Below are positions 10,431 through 21,254 of a DNA stretch of 30,750 bases, piece by piece. The notes beneath the pieces were generated by a model. It ran no database searches. It worked only from the letters and a program-made list of their open reading frames with translations, and was not told where the DNA came from. Within the stretch, counting starts at the first letter, position 1; the number at the start of each line of letters is the position of its first letter. Source of the stretch: Chara braunii (lineage: Eukaryota > Streptophyta > Charophyceae > Charales > Characeae); the NCBI GenBank assembly GCA_003427395.1, contig BFEA01000812.1:50976-81725 (forward strand), in the 5' to 3' direction. The position numbers and the translations under genes were made by a program.

Positions 10431-12141
10431 TAGGTCCGTCTACTTCTGGGCCCTCTCAATCCCCAACGATCCCTCGTGCCTCCTACTGCGGATATTGCAA
10501 CCGAGTGCCCTGGTTGTGCCTACTATCCTATTTACCAATCTGAAAACTGCAGCTTGCCGCCCTCAACAATCTTGACCAACTCATTTTCATTTGCCCAAGT
10601 CTTTCCAAACCACTTTCTACCTAAGTCCATCTCTGCTCTCCGTTGGCATTTCCTCCTCCAGTCGGTTGCAATGGTGAGTCTGGTCTGATGTTTGAAATTG
10701 CATATTAATTCCTTGTCTGTCATATCCTCCTTGTTGAAGAGCTGCTTGTTACGGCCCTGCCAAATCACTGAGAAGCCTATTGCTCTGAACATCTGCGCAA
10801 CATATCCCCATCCTTCCTGTAGTCTGAGATTATCAAGGACCCCACCTAGTAGGACCCAGGTCTTGTCCCAGACTAGGGCCTTGTTCGAAATTATTTCCCA
10901 TTGTTTCAACCACCATCTCCATACCCGGGCTGATGTTGGGCAGTCCCGCCAGATGTGAATCGTTGACTCGTAGGCCCATTGGCACCTCCCACACACCGTG
11001 TGAACTTCCATACCTCTTGATGCGAGCCAGACTGCTGAAGGGGTAGCTAATAGGGACAGTAGCCACAGTGTAACTACCAACCTCTGATTAGGAAGTAGGA
11101 CAAGTTGCTGCCAGCAGCGAAGCAAAGACCGAATAATATGTTCTGGATCCGTTTGCAGTACTTTAATCCATCTTCCCACCCCCACTGTCAGGGGAGAGGA
11201 ATCTGTGTCTTGTATAGTGTACCTCAATTCAACTGTGTAGTTGATTACCGAAAGATTTATACCCTCTTTGCCCCTACCTCTCCACGACCATTGAGTTGGG
11301 TCTGCTCTCAATTAAGCAATGGGCTTTCCATTGCTCACAACTGAGGCTGACCACCCCACGGTCTCGTCATACACTTCCAGAACTCTAACCTGCGTCAGGA
11401 CTGCTGGTGCACGTGTGTTTTCCTCCGTTCCCTCAAACGAAAGGTTGATGATCCGAGCAGACTGTGGAGCTGCCAACATTCGAAAGATCGAGAGCCATCT
11501 ATGTTAATCTGAGTAAGCTTCCAGAACTTTGTTGGCTCTGCTTCCTGCTTGTCTGTGTACCAAGTTCCGGGAGGATCGATTCCTTCGGGACTTAAGACCT
11601 CGGTCCAGACCGCAGGTATTGCTTCTATTATAGCCTTCCTTTTCTCCTCTACCTGTTTCAGGTTCCCTAGCTTGATCTTCTTGTCTGAGTCCGAGATCCA
11701 ATCTCCCCTGAATTCGTCCCTGATATCTTGGATTCGAGAAGCCCCTTTCTCAATCCACGCTCTACCAAAGTTGCTCGTTGCTCTGTCTGCTGCGAACCAG
11801 CAGCCATCTTCTTTCCTTATTCTTCGGTTTTCAAACAAGATCTGAGACAGGACTTCTTGTTTCGTCACCGGTTCCCTTCTGCAATCCATCTTCACTTTCT
11901 GCCACGCTTTCAAGAAGCTTGTCCAGAGCTTTGAGGTCACAAGCCTACGTAAGTAGGAATCTATCAACATGCAGGCCCAGACATCCTCGCTCCTGCTAAG
12001 GTGCCAACTTTTCATCAGTGCATGTTCCGCCAGCGACAGCCAGTGTTCGTTTTCGATCGATAGTAAGGCCTTCACCACCCAGGAGTCAGCATAGCGGTGT
12101 TCTACTTACCCGGGTCTTTCAACCCCAAACCTCCATCTTGT

Positions 12142-12642
12142 GAGAGATGGTTAACGGGAACCCAAATATTCGTCGTTTTCGTTGACAGTTGCAGTGTGAA
12201 TTTCATCAAAATTTTTAAAAACAAACGATATGAGACCATAGTGCAAACATCAAAAAAGAAAACAGGCCAAAAATAACGGAAAAAAAAAAAAAAAAAAACA
12301 CAATGAAATTGTACCATCACTCGAAGTCTTCATGCGGCAACTCTTCTTCTCCTTCTTCATCTTCTTTATATCTGTCTCTTATACACATCTAGATACGATG
12401 AAACCCTAACACAAAGACACTGTCCGAGTCAAAATGAAGCGTTCAACGAATTCAACAAAATGCCAACTTTTTCATTATTGATCCAAACATATCAAAACGG
12501 CACACATGACGTACCCTAAAGCACATATATATCACACAAAAAAAAAAGCAAGAAAAAAAGCAAAAAATCAGCACAATATGACAGTTTCAGTGCAATTCGG
12601 TGTAAAATTCGTCGAAAATAACACCCTGGTTAACCGCATGTG
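12142..12642. mobile_element. hAT-like MITE, copy 3 (in LINE-B; possibly two fused copies)
   Basis: The left end GAGAGATGGTTAAC and the right end, inverted, CACATGCGGTTAAC match the two distinct termini of copies 1 and 2, with the same 14-nt spacing. The flanking octamers differ (CATCTTGT left, TGTTCACT right), and about 56 codons of LINE-B are absent across the site. This is therefore not a simple insertion. Either two copies recombined and deleted the host segment between them, or the assembly joined two loci. The adapter at 12372 favours the second. The interior is A/T-rich and non-coding. Confidence 0.7.
12372..12394. other. Sequencing artefact: Nextera transposase end / mate-pair junction
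   Basis: CTGTCTCTTATACACATCT (12372-12390) is exactly the 19-nt Tn5 mosaic end used in Nextera libraries. It is followed by AGAT, the first four bases of the second, inverted mosaic end in a mate-pair circularisation junction. It is not native sequence. DNA left and right of it need not be contiguous in the genome. Confidence 0.95.
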
Positions 12643-15086
12643 TGTTCACTATAAGGGCTCTTCCCAAGACGGAGAGATGGGGGGCTTTACCCCAGGTCGA
12701 GAGCTGGTGCAGAGTCTTTTGTTGAAGCAATTCGTCTTGATCTACCACACAGGAGAGCAGGGTCACTTGAACACCCAAAAACTGCTCGGACTGGTTCACC
12801 TCCACTCTTCTCATTCCCCATTGCACCTGTAGGTTAAAGGAGTTGGGTAGCAGATAAGCTGACTTAAACCAGTTTATCGTTGCTTCTGAAAGCTCCTCAT
12901 ATTCTTGTAGACAGGCTCTCAGCGCATCAAGTGACGTGGCGGTGTTGGCTACCATGACAAAGAGATCATCAACTAATGCTTTAACTCTGCAGTCCCTTCC
13001 CGCTGTCGGCAGACCGCGGATTTCCTAATGTGCGCGGATGTTGCAAAGGACCGTTTCCAACTGAACGACGAACATCAGAGGAGCCAGGGGACATCATGAT
13101 ATTTGACGTAGTGATCTAGAGAGGTTAAAGCTCCTGGAGAAGTGACCGTTGATCATAACTGAAGTTGTGGAGTGTGAATACATGACTATGACCCATTTGC
13201 AGAATTTTTTCCCAAATCCCAACCATCTGAGGGAGGTAAGGATGTAAGACCAGTTTACCCGGTCGTACGCCTTCTCCATGTCTAGCAGCAGGATGACATA
13301 GTCCATCTTGTCCTCATGTACAATCTCCATAGCTTCAATTGTTGTGATGATGTTGGTGAAGATCAGGCGACCCTTGACAAATGTTGCCTGGTCTCCAAAA
13401 TCAGGTCCGGAAGGTATTTGGCCACTCTGCATGCCAAAATTTTGGCGAGGATTTTGTAGGCCACGTTCAAAAGTGAAATTGAGCGCCAATTCCTAATGTC
13501 ACTTTTGTCCCCCTTCTTGAAGAGTACAAAGATGATCTCATTGCAGACATTATTCGTGAGTTTACCTCTGGTGAAGACTTCATTATATATGTCAACCAGA
13601 TTCTTCCCCAGTATTTGCCAGAAAACGGAGTAAGACTCCACTGGCAAACCGTCGTCGCCAAAAACCTTCTCTTTGGCCATGGTACTTAAAGTGAATCTCG
13701 CTTCCTCTTCCGTGACAGACCTATCCAGATCTAGTCGACCATGCTGGGGGAGTCTTACTTTCAGATTGTGCCAATGAGGGTTGCTTGCCTCCAAGTCTGT
13801 GTCTGCTCCTTCTTCTGGTCTTCTAGAGGTGAGGATATCCTGGTAGTAGAGTGTTGCGTATCTACATAGGTCCATAGGTCTAGTGGCTTTGGATTCAGAG
13901 ATGCAAAATGGATGAGCGAGCTCCATCATTGGCTGCGTCGTTCTTCTTGGGAGCAGACGCTGGAAGGACTCCTTAGTCATCCGGTCATACACTATCAGAC
14001 CCTTGACCTTTAGCCTCTTTGCCCAAATCTCCTCCTTCTCTTGCTGAAGCTTGTCCGATTCGGTCTTCCTCTTTGCCCGTTCTTTCCCCCCCACTACTTC
14101 TGAAACCGGTTGTGCAAGTATGCGTTTATACTCCATCCTCTTCTTACACTGACGTTCCTCTTTCTTGCGTTCCAACGCAAGGATTCTTGAGAAGACATTG
14201 AGCATATTTGAGACAGACTTTGATCCAACCTCCCACCAGTCATCTGTAGACTCAAATTGAGCTTTGCGGGCTGTCCACCTTCCCCAAGAGTCTGTAATCC
14301 ACTGTCTGATATTCAGGTCGGCCAAGTTTTCGGTATTTAACCGAAAATAGCCCCTCTCTTTTACCTATTCTTCCCCTATTCGGAAATCTGCAGTTACCGG
14401 GCTGTGATCTGAGAGTGGGTGATTCTCATTATCAATTATAATCAGTGCATCTAAACCGACTTCACATGTCAGAATATAGTCCAGGCGTCTACCTTGTCCT
14501 TGGTGAGAGAACCACGTTAAACCAGGATCCAATGGATGTGTCAATATGTATGGATCATGCAGACTATAGTTGGACATGTAGTCGGCAAGAGGCATAATGG
14601 TTTTAGCATTTTCTCTCACTCCTACCCTCTTGTTATCATCAAACGTTTGATTCCAGTCCCCATAAATAATTAGCTTGTCTACATCTGGCAGGCTATATGG
14701 AAGGTCCTTCAGGAAACTTTTCCGTTCTCTTTTGTTAACTGGGCGTACACCGTTGCAATTACCCATTCTTATGTGCCTACCTCCAGTTTCAGCCAAGCCC
14801 ATCTTCCCCATAAATCTACGTAGTAGTCTATTATCTAAGGGCTTAAATCTCTATGAATTAGGAGAGCAACACCTCCACTGGATCCTTTGGGGGGGGACCA
14901 AATCTGCGGTCCATCCCTCCAATTATCCTGTTTCTGAATCTTCTCCTCGTTTAATTTTGTTTCCTGAAGGCACATAACAGAGATACGATTGTCATGAACC
15001 CATTTCTTCACTCTCTGTTTTTTCCTCTTACCTGTCGTATCTCCTAGCCCACACACATTCCACGTGGCTATCGTTAGTTTAACCAT

Positions 15087-15398
15087 TAATCCTTACCTCT
15101 CCCGCCGATTGGATGCGGGATGCACCAGATTTCGGTTGATCACCTGCCCTCAACGATGAATCCGTCGGCCACGATTCATTATATTAACGAGTATCATGCT
15201 TACCATTTATAACGTACGCTCGTCGTATCAACAGTATTTTAGGCAACTTTCAATCCAGATACAACGATGACAATTGTGCGTTCGTCTTAATTACAGATTC
15301 CTTAGTGCCTCTATGTAAGTTCTTGCTATTGTGTTTTTGTGGGAACATGATAACTTGCAACCCAATCTTCGGGCTAACTTGCTATGCAATATGACGTA
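15087..15398. other. No gene; spacer right of LINE-B
   Basis: Mixed A/T-rich sequence between the LINE-B ORF2 start and the foldback element. No ORF1-like frame, repeat or RNA gene was recognised. Confidence 0.5.
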
Positions 15399-15736
15399 TA
15401 ACAGCCATTTCGTCAAAACGGACATATTATATTTTTTGAACGAAATAAAAACCGACTTTTTTTGTCAAAATCCGGTCGGAATTTTTTGCTCCCGGGGGTC
15501 TGGCGTTCCCAAAACGTCGGACCCCCTACATGTATTTGGTCTATGGTTGAGACTTTTTTTTTTTTTTTTTTTTTTTATCTGGTCTCAACCATAGACCAGA
15601 TACATGTAGAGGGTCCGGCGTTTTGGGAACGCCGGACCCCCAGAAGCAAAAACTTTCGACCGGATTTTAGCAAAAAAAGTCAGTTTTTATTTCGTTCAAA
15701 AAATATAATATGTCTGTTTTGACGAAATGACTATTG
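15399..15736. mobile_element. 338-bp near-perfect foldback MITE (TA-flanked)
   Basis: The left arm (about 15399-15555) is repeated inverted as the right arm (about 15580-15736) with few mismatches. The loop is a run of more than 20 T. Termini read TAACAGCCATTTCGTC and, inverted, CAATAGTCATTTCGTC. TA occurs on both sides (15397-15398 and 15737-15738), which fits Tc1/mariner-type insertion, although a 2-bp duplication is weak evidence. No coding capacity. The arms would form a long double-stranded RNA. Confidence 0.75.
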
Positions 15737-16635
15737 TATTATATACCTAATCCTAACTAGATCCGGTCTAGCACCCACGTCGACGAAGTTGAGAGGCGAA
15801 CACGTCTGAGGGGGGGAGAGAGGGAAAAATAGAGACTCGAAAACCGAAAGCTTGAAGTTGGAAACAAAGAGAGAGCATAAGCGAATTATTGAGGGAACCA
15901 CGGTGAAAAAAGATAAATGAGCGAAAAAAAGAAAAAAAAAAGGTAAAAAAGGAGCAGGGGAGAGGAGAAAGAGCAACAAGGGAACAAGGCAAAGTGACGA
16001 ATAACACCTGCACACGTAATGAACGAGAGAGGGAGAAGTATGAACCAGGAGAAGAGAAAAACGAGTATCCAAGTGACGCCGTGGGGGGAACGGATGGTGA
16101 GAATGAATAAACGAAAAAAAGTGGAAAGGTAGGGAATATGCCAGAGTGAGGCGAACACAACCAAGTAGGGGAACGAGAGATTGTAAGACGAAAAGTTGGA
16201 AAGAAAGGGAGAGTAGAAACATTATCCTCTATCCTCTTCCTCAACGAATAAGGATTTGTAGGAGGAAGAGGAGGCAAGGTTATCTTTATGATACTCATGC
16301 TAACACTAATCACGCTGGTGAACCGATGATGATAGCACAGAGAATCACCGTTGACAACAACCACCTGGTTAACCATCAACATTGTCATAAGCTCATAATA
16401 TCACTGAACAAAGCGTCATTGACACTTGCACAACCTCACGGCGCTCACAGAACAGAGCACATGTGGTATGTGCGTGACCCAACCGTAGATGACCATGAAA
16501 CAACTAGAACGAGATACCTTTTCTTACGTTCTTACAAAACCCGTTTTTTCTTTCACGTCCTTCGACGACAATCGCTAACCCAACACGACTGCTTACAAAA
16601 TGTGGTTGTTAACATCCACCTTCGTTGCCTTCGTC

Positions 16636-16638
<3 letters not shown>
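15737..16638. other. No gene; A/G-rich region
   Basis: 15780-16240 is strongly A/G-rich on the plus strand, so the minus strand is open in several frames with Phe/Leu/Ser-rich translations of low complexity. I see no conserved domain in any frame and treat these as composition artefacts. Confidence 0.55.

Positions 16639-16712
<74 letters not shown>
16639..16712. repeat. (CT)n microsatellite
   Basis: An uninterrupted CT dinucleotide tract of about 37 units. Confidence 0.95.
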
Positions 16713-16715
<3 letters not shown>

Positions 16716-18622
16716 TCTATCTCTTTCCCTCTCTGTGATGCGTTCCTCACAACGAAGGTGCCAAAAGCAATATGACGAGCCGTGAATCCTTCCGTCAGTC
16801 CCGCAATGTCGAATGCCTATATGATGAGCCCATAAGCTTTTCGCCAATCAACCTCTCAACCACCGACAACCACCTCTCCACGCCCAACGATAGGGAGTAA
16901 GATCGGCCCCCTCTCGTCATGTCTTGGAGCCATGTGACACACAAATTTAAACCACCACTACCTCCGAGTCTGTTTTTTCGGACCCTGATTTTTAGTGCGC
17001 ACCAACTTTTGCCTAGCCTGGGCTCCGTTTTATTTATCTTCTGGTTCTCTTAAAAAAAAAAAAAAAAAAAAACACGGGCAAACTTTCGAAAAATGACTTG
17101 ATCACAACAACAAAAAAAATGGAAGGAAAAAAACAAACACCCATTCGGACGTGATACCAGGTAGATAACTACCCAAAATAGTTGTGTGACTATGCCGTTA
17201 GTGAGGGCGTTACGACAAGGGTGTCAGGTCAACGGAAGAAGAAAACAGGGAAAAAAAATAAATTGAAACTGGACTTAGGGTAGGAAAGCAGGTGCATACA
17301 TTTTGCAAAGTAGTAGTGTGGGCATGCCCCTAAGTGTTGGCAGCTCGTGGACTGCGCCTTGCCTCCCTGGCAGGGGCAGCAAAACAAAAAAATAACAAAA
17401 GTAAAAACAGGAACGACGAAAAATTGAAACTGATTACAATAGTAGTTAGATACTTTTTGTGAGTTTTTGTGCGAGCAAAATTCTGTGCACGACCTTCCCC
17501 GATTTGGTCATTTGTTTTTTTTGTTTGTTTTTCGAACGGGCCCACAAAACCTAACTTTCGAGCTTCCGCAAACCCTTGAAAAAAGTTCGAAAAAAGTGAA
17601 AAAACTGTCAGTTTTCCTACTTTTCCCCAAAATGAAAGAGGTAGTGGTGGTTTAACAAGCAATGTCGGCCATATCAGCAATGTCGGCCTCTCCATGCCAA
17701 AAAAAAAAAGCAAGATTGACACCTCCTCAGGCTCCTTCACATCAGTCGCTGTTTCAATCCGTGTTGCAACCGCTGAAAGAAAGGACACAGACTCGACACC
17801 CTTGTTGCACAAGCCACATATTAAAACTCGCCAGTGCTGTGGCAACAAGCATTCCATGACATACATGGCACAAGTTTAACACTCAATGCCGCCAAACCAT
17901 ATTGGCGTACACGCCTACTCCAAGCAGATACAATGCACTCAGCGTAGATACCACGCTCACTATTGCAAAACCATAGCATACAACCATTTATGCCACATGA
18001 CTACTCGAAACGCCTGAAACACACATAACACGTGCTTAACTCCACGCTCTCCACCACCAAATGATGGCGAGCTACAACAACAACACTCCTGGTATCACCT
18101 CGGTCATCGCCGCATCACGCACACACATATGAATCATGCGCACACATACACATCACGCACATACATACGCATCAAGGACACACATACGATGTGAATCGAA
18201 ACGATCAAAAGAGGGGGTTGGGGGTGGGGAAGAAATTAAAAAGGAAGGGGCTGGCGACAACAAATGTTTCATGATATAAGCGATATGAACATTGGCCACA
18301 CCCAACCCCCTTGACGCCCGCCCCCCCCCCCTATACCATCCAACCCAATTGCATACCCGGGATACCAACCACTCCAGTGTGACAACCGTCGGTCGAACAC
18401 CCTTCGGAACGCCCCTCTACCGCTTCCACGACTGGTCTGCCCCCCGCCCTACCATTGGACCTCTCGATGCCACGTTAACCCTTTTAGTGGTCGTCAATCT
18501 CTCCCAGAACAACGAAACCGCTATTGACTTATGGTGAGAGCACTAGTGCAAAACAGCTTGTCGTTTTGTTATGTTTGCTGTACACAACTGCACAAGTGTG
18601 TATGCGTGTGTGTACGCGTGTG

Positions 18623-18625
<3 letters not shown>
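16713..18625. other. No gene recognised
   Basis: Holds A runs (17052-17070), a T-rich stretch near 17510-17535, a local duplication of GCAATGTCGGCC (17660-17690) and CA-rich CACACATA motifs at 18118-18190. The minus-strand frame 17866-17330 is open for 178 codons, but its translation is unrecognised, starts in unremarkable context and ends in low complexity. I do not call it a gene. Confidence 0.5.
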
Positions 18626-18692
<67 letters not shown>

Positions 18693-18782
18693 NNNNNNNN
18701 NNNNNNNNNNNNNNNNNNNNNNNNNNNNNNNNNNNNNNNNNNNNNNNNNNNNNNNNNNNNNNNNNNNNNNNNNNNNNNNNNN

Positions 18783-18845
<63 letters not shown>
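18626..18845. repeat. (GA)n microsatellite containing a 90-base N gap
   Basis: GA dinucleotides run from 18626 to 18692 and from 18783 to 18845, with N at 18693-18782. The assembler could not cross the repeat, so its true length and contents are unknown. Confidence 0.95.
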
Positions 18846-18849
<4 letters not shown>

Positions 18850-18957
18850 TCGACATGCAGCGTGTCAGTGACCAGGAGCAGAAAGGCAGACACTAACCTC
18901 GCCCTTCGGCACGCAGTGTGTCAGTGACCGGGGAGCAGAAAGGCAGACACTAACCTC
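18845..18957. repeat. Tandem duplication, two units of 56-57 bp
   Basis: GCCCTTCGACATGCAG...CACTAACCTC (18845-18900) is repeated as GCCCTTCGGCACGCAG...CACTAACCTC (18901-18957) with a few substitutions. It borders the GA tract. Confidence 0.9.
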
Positions 18958-19411
18958 GGGAAAAAAGAAGAAGAGGTGATGCTCTATTCGAGTGCTAGAT
19001 TTTTTCTTTTCGAAATTCGAATAGAAAACATGGGCTTGGTGTTCGACACAATGTATATTCGTTTTATTCGAAGCAGCGTTCTATTCGAGAAAAGTTGGGC
19101 CTCGTGCATGTGGGTTCTAAGGGCCCTTCCAACGACCAATTTGGCCCTTCCCAGTGGGCCCTTCCAACGACCGGTTTTTTGGTGCAAAGGAAACGACCGG
19201 TAAGGCGCAGCCTTGTGGCTGCGAACTACCCTTGAGCTGTGCTGCTCGAGCCCTGGCAGTTATAGCCCAGTTTTAGGTCGCGCTTACCAGCCGTCGGATG
19301 GAGGTCGATCGACGAACGAAATAGATCGAAGACTGGATCCGAGGATCTACTGCCAAACACAGGCGATCGCAGGTTACTCAGCCGGTCCGTGTGGGCCTCG
19401 CCTGACTGAAA

Positions 19412-19619
19412 GGGCCTCGCTCCACTACTCTCCAAATTTGCGAAATGAAAATGAATCCTTTGCTAGAACATGGAAAGATACACCACCATATTTTTTAGGG
19501 CCTCGCTCCACTACTCTCCAAATTTGCAGAATGAAAATGAATCCTTCGCTAGAACATGGAAAGATACACCACCATATTTTTTGTCTCTTGTGCATGTCGA
19601 GAGTGGTGGAGCGAGGCCC
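19412..19619. mobile_element. Tourist-like MITE abutting the RPL38 promoter
   Basis: The left terminus GGGCCTCGCTCCACTACTC and the right terminus, inverted, GGGCCTCGCTCCACCACTC differ at one position. AAA lies on both sides (19409-19411 and 19620-19622), a 3-bp duplication in line with the TAT around the copy at 9536. The left half, terminus included, is duplicated with an 86-bp period (19412 and 19498). The right end is about 165 bp upstream of the first RPL38 ATG. Confidence 0.7.
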
Positions 19620-19643
19620 AAAGTCTGTGCGGCCTTAGGGTTT
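19616..19643 (+). promoter_or_regulatory. Telo-box plus site-II-like motif upstream of RPL38
   Basis: TTAGGGTTT (19635-19643) is the inverse of the telo-box AAACCCTAA. GGCCCA (about 19615-19620) is the inverse of the site II core TGGGCC. In plants this pair is frequent in promoters of cytosolic ribosomal protein genes. A pyrimidine-rich stretch (19727-19750) before the first ATG could hold the transcription start. The site II copy is made by the end of the adjacent MITE plus one flanking base. Confidence 0.5.
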
Positions 19644-19783
19644 CCGTCCTCAGGCCAATTCCTACCTACTAGTTGCTTGCTTGGCTGGGAAAAGTTCCCT
19701 TTTTGCATCCGCCATTGACACTCATTCCCCCTCCTCGTTCTCGTCTTCGTTACGCTAGGCGGCTTGTATCGACATCAGCAGCC

Positions 19784-21175
19784 ATGGTGAGTTTTTGCCG
19801 CCCTCACGTAACTCTCAGCCACGAGTGATCGTCTTTCTCTACGCTGTCTACGCCCTCACGTAACTCTCAGCCACGGGTGATCGTCTTTCTCTACGCTGTC
19901 TATCTGTCGTCAATGTGCTCACCTTCCTTTTCGTTTCTCTTGGTGTATAGGTTCTTTCTGCTTTTCTTGTCTTTGTTGTTTACGAAAGCTCCACTCTATC
20001 GTTAGCGTCGTTTCTGCTTCGTCTTCTGGTATTTGCTTCCCTTCGTGTATAATGTTTTTGTGGATGTTGTGTGCAAAGATACTGGCTCTGTAGAGGCGCC
20101 GTTCTTTGGATAATGGTTAGCTCTCTGATTTAACCCTATTGTTTTTCGATTCGATAGGAAAAAAAATAAAACTTCGACTGTGTCACGATTTATGCGTGTC
20201 ATCCTTGCGCAGCGGCCATGCTAATCTTCTCTTTGCCAGTGCTTTTTCACCAAGTCTCTCTCGCTTTAAAGAAGAGAGGTCTTCTCTCTTTGCCAGTGCT
20301 TTTTCACCAAGTCTCTCTCGCTTTAAAGAAGAGAGGAGGCCTCAATGGGGTCTCTTTGACGATGGGACGAATCAACGGTGTCTGTCAGTGTCTAATTGAG
20401 CTCCAATCCCCCCGCTATCAAGGCTTCGCCACTCAATCTTCCCAAGCGTAACGTCCAATTTGACTCCTTCCGTGTTTACCCTAATCAAGCCACATCGATT
20501 GTCAACTGCGCTCCAATGCCCCTGCCATTAAGGTCTCGCGACTCTATCTTCAAAAGCGTAACAATCAATTTAACTCCTCCCATGTTTACCCTAATCAAGC
20601 CACATCGATTGTCAGCTGCCCGCCTGCCACCTGTCATGTTCTTATCCTCGCTTGCCTCTACTGTCACTCCCACTCTTCTTTCTCTCTCTCTCTCTCGTTT
20701 TCCATCCCCCTCTCTCCCTGTTCCCTTCCTACCCATCGCGTCTCTCGATACGTCCGCTCACGCAATTGAGGCTACCTCTCTTCTCTCTTCTTCTTGGTGT
20801 TGTTTGAATGCTGAAGTTTTTATTATTATTAGTTATGATTGAGAAATTATGCACTGTATGTACTGATTTTGGCTGCTCGTCAGGGTGCTTGATTTGTTCG
20901 GGTGATTTATAATTTTGCGGCAGCAGCTCCGACGCCATGGTATGCCATCTAGTAGTTCTGTTCTCTGTGATTGATTGACAACTGTGTCTATCGCTTGGCG
21001 TGTGTGTTTTCGCCTGTGTGCAGCCGAAGCAAATTCATGAGATCAAGGATTTCCTGCTAACCGCACGACGGAAGGATGCAAGATGTATCCTTATTAACGA
21101 CATCGTTCTAGAACGATTTGTGTTGCGTGTTTCTAATCTTCATGAGCAAACCGATTTAAATTCATAGTGTGGCTC

Positions 21176-21254
<79 letters not shown>

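Larger units (their letters stand above)
10532..15086 (-). pseudogene. LINE-B ORF2: endonuclease / reverse transcriptase, broken
   Basis: Starts at 15086 with MVKLTIATWNVCGLGD and CLQETKL (endonuclease). A stop at 14835 and a frame change follow, then YGDWNQ, GLTWFS and SDHSPVTADF. An in-frame stop at 14365 precedes the linker, then ERKKEERQCKK and the RT region (GDDGLPVE, FKKGDKSDIRNWRSISLLNV). A frameshift near 13400 leads to QATFVKGRLIF and LLLDMEKAYDRVNW (motif A). Motif B breaks at SLRQ. Motif C is LVDDL (Asp pair at 12964-12969). After the inserted element (12142-12642), about 56 codons present in LINE-A are missing. The frame then resumes at QDGGLGLKDP and runs to the zinc-binding tail CGRC...HIWRDC within 11311-10532, ending KLQFSDW. 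Same role as LINE-A ORF2; non-functional. Confidence 0.88.
10430..15090 (-). mobile_element. LINE-B: 5'-truncated L1-like element
   Basis: A second LINE in the same orientation as LINE-A and clearly related to it (shared RT core, linker and zinc-binding tail), but diverged. Only ORF2 is present: sequence right of the ORF2 start near 15086 shows no ORF1, which fits 5' truncation during insertion. The exact 3' end is not defined; the last coding similarity ends near 10532. A hAT-like element interrupts it at 12142-12642. Confidence 0.8.

Noticed and set aside
15731-16388. Minus-strand Phe/Leu/Ser-rich frames (163 and 206 codons)
   Set aside because: They overlap in different frames over an A/G-rich strand, the usual result of skewed composition, and have no domain.
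17330-17866. 178-codon minus-strand frame as a gene
   Set aside because: Low-complexity Phe/Leu-rich end, no recognisable motif, and no codon or splice support.
18626-18845. GA tract as a regulatory GAGA element of RPL38
   Set aside because: It is over 900 bp upstream, contains an assembly gap, and similar GA tracts occur elsewhere in the window without genes.
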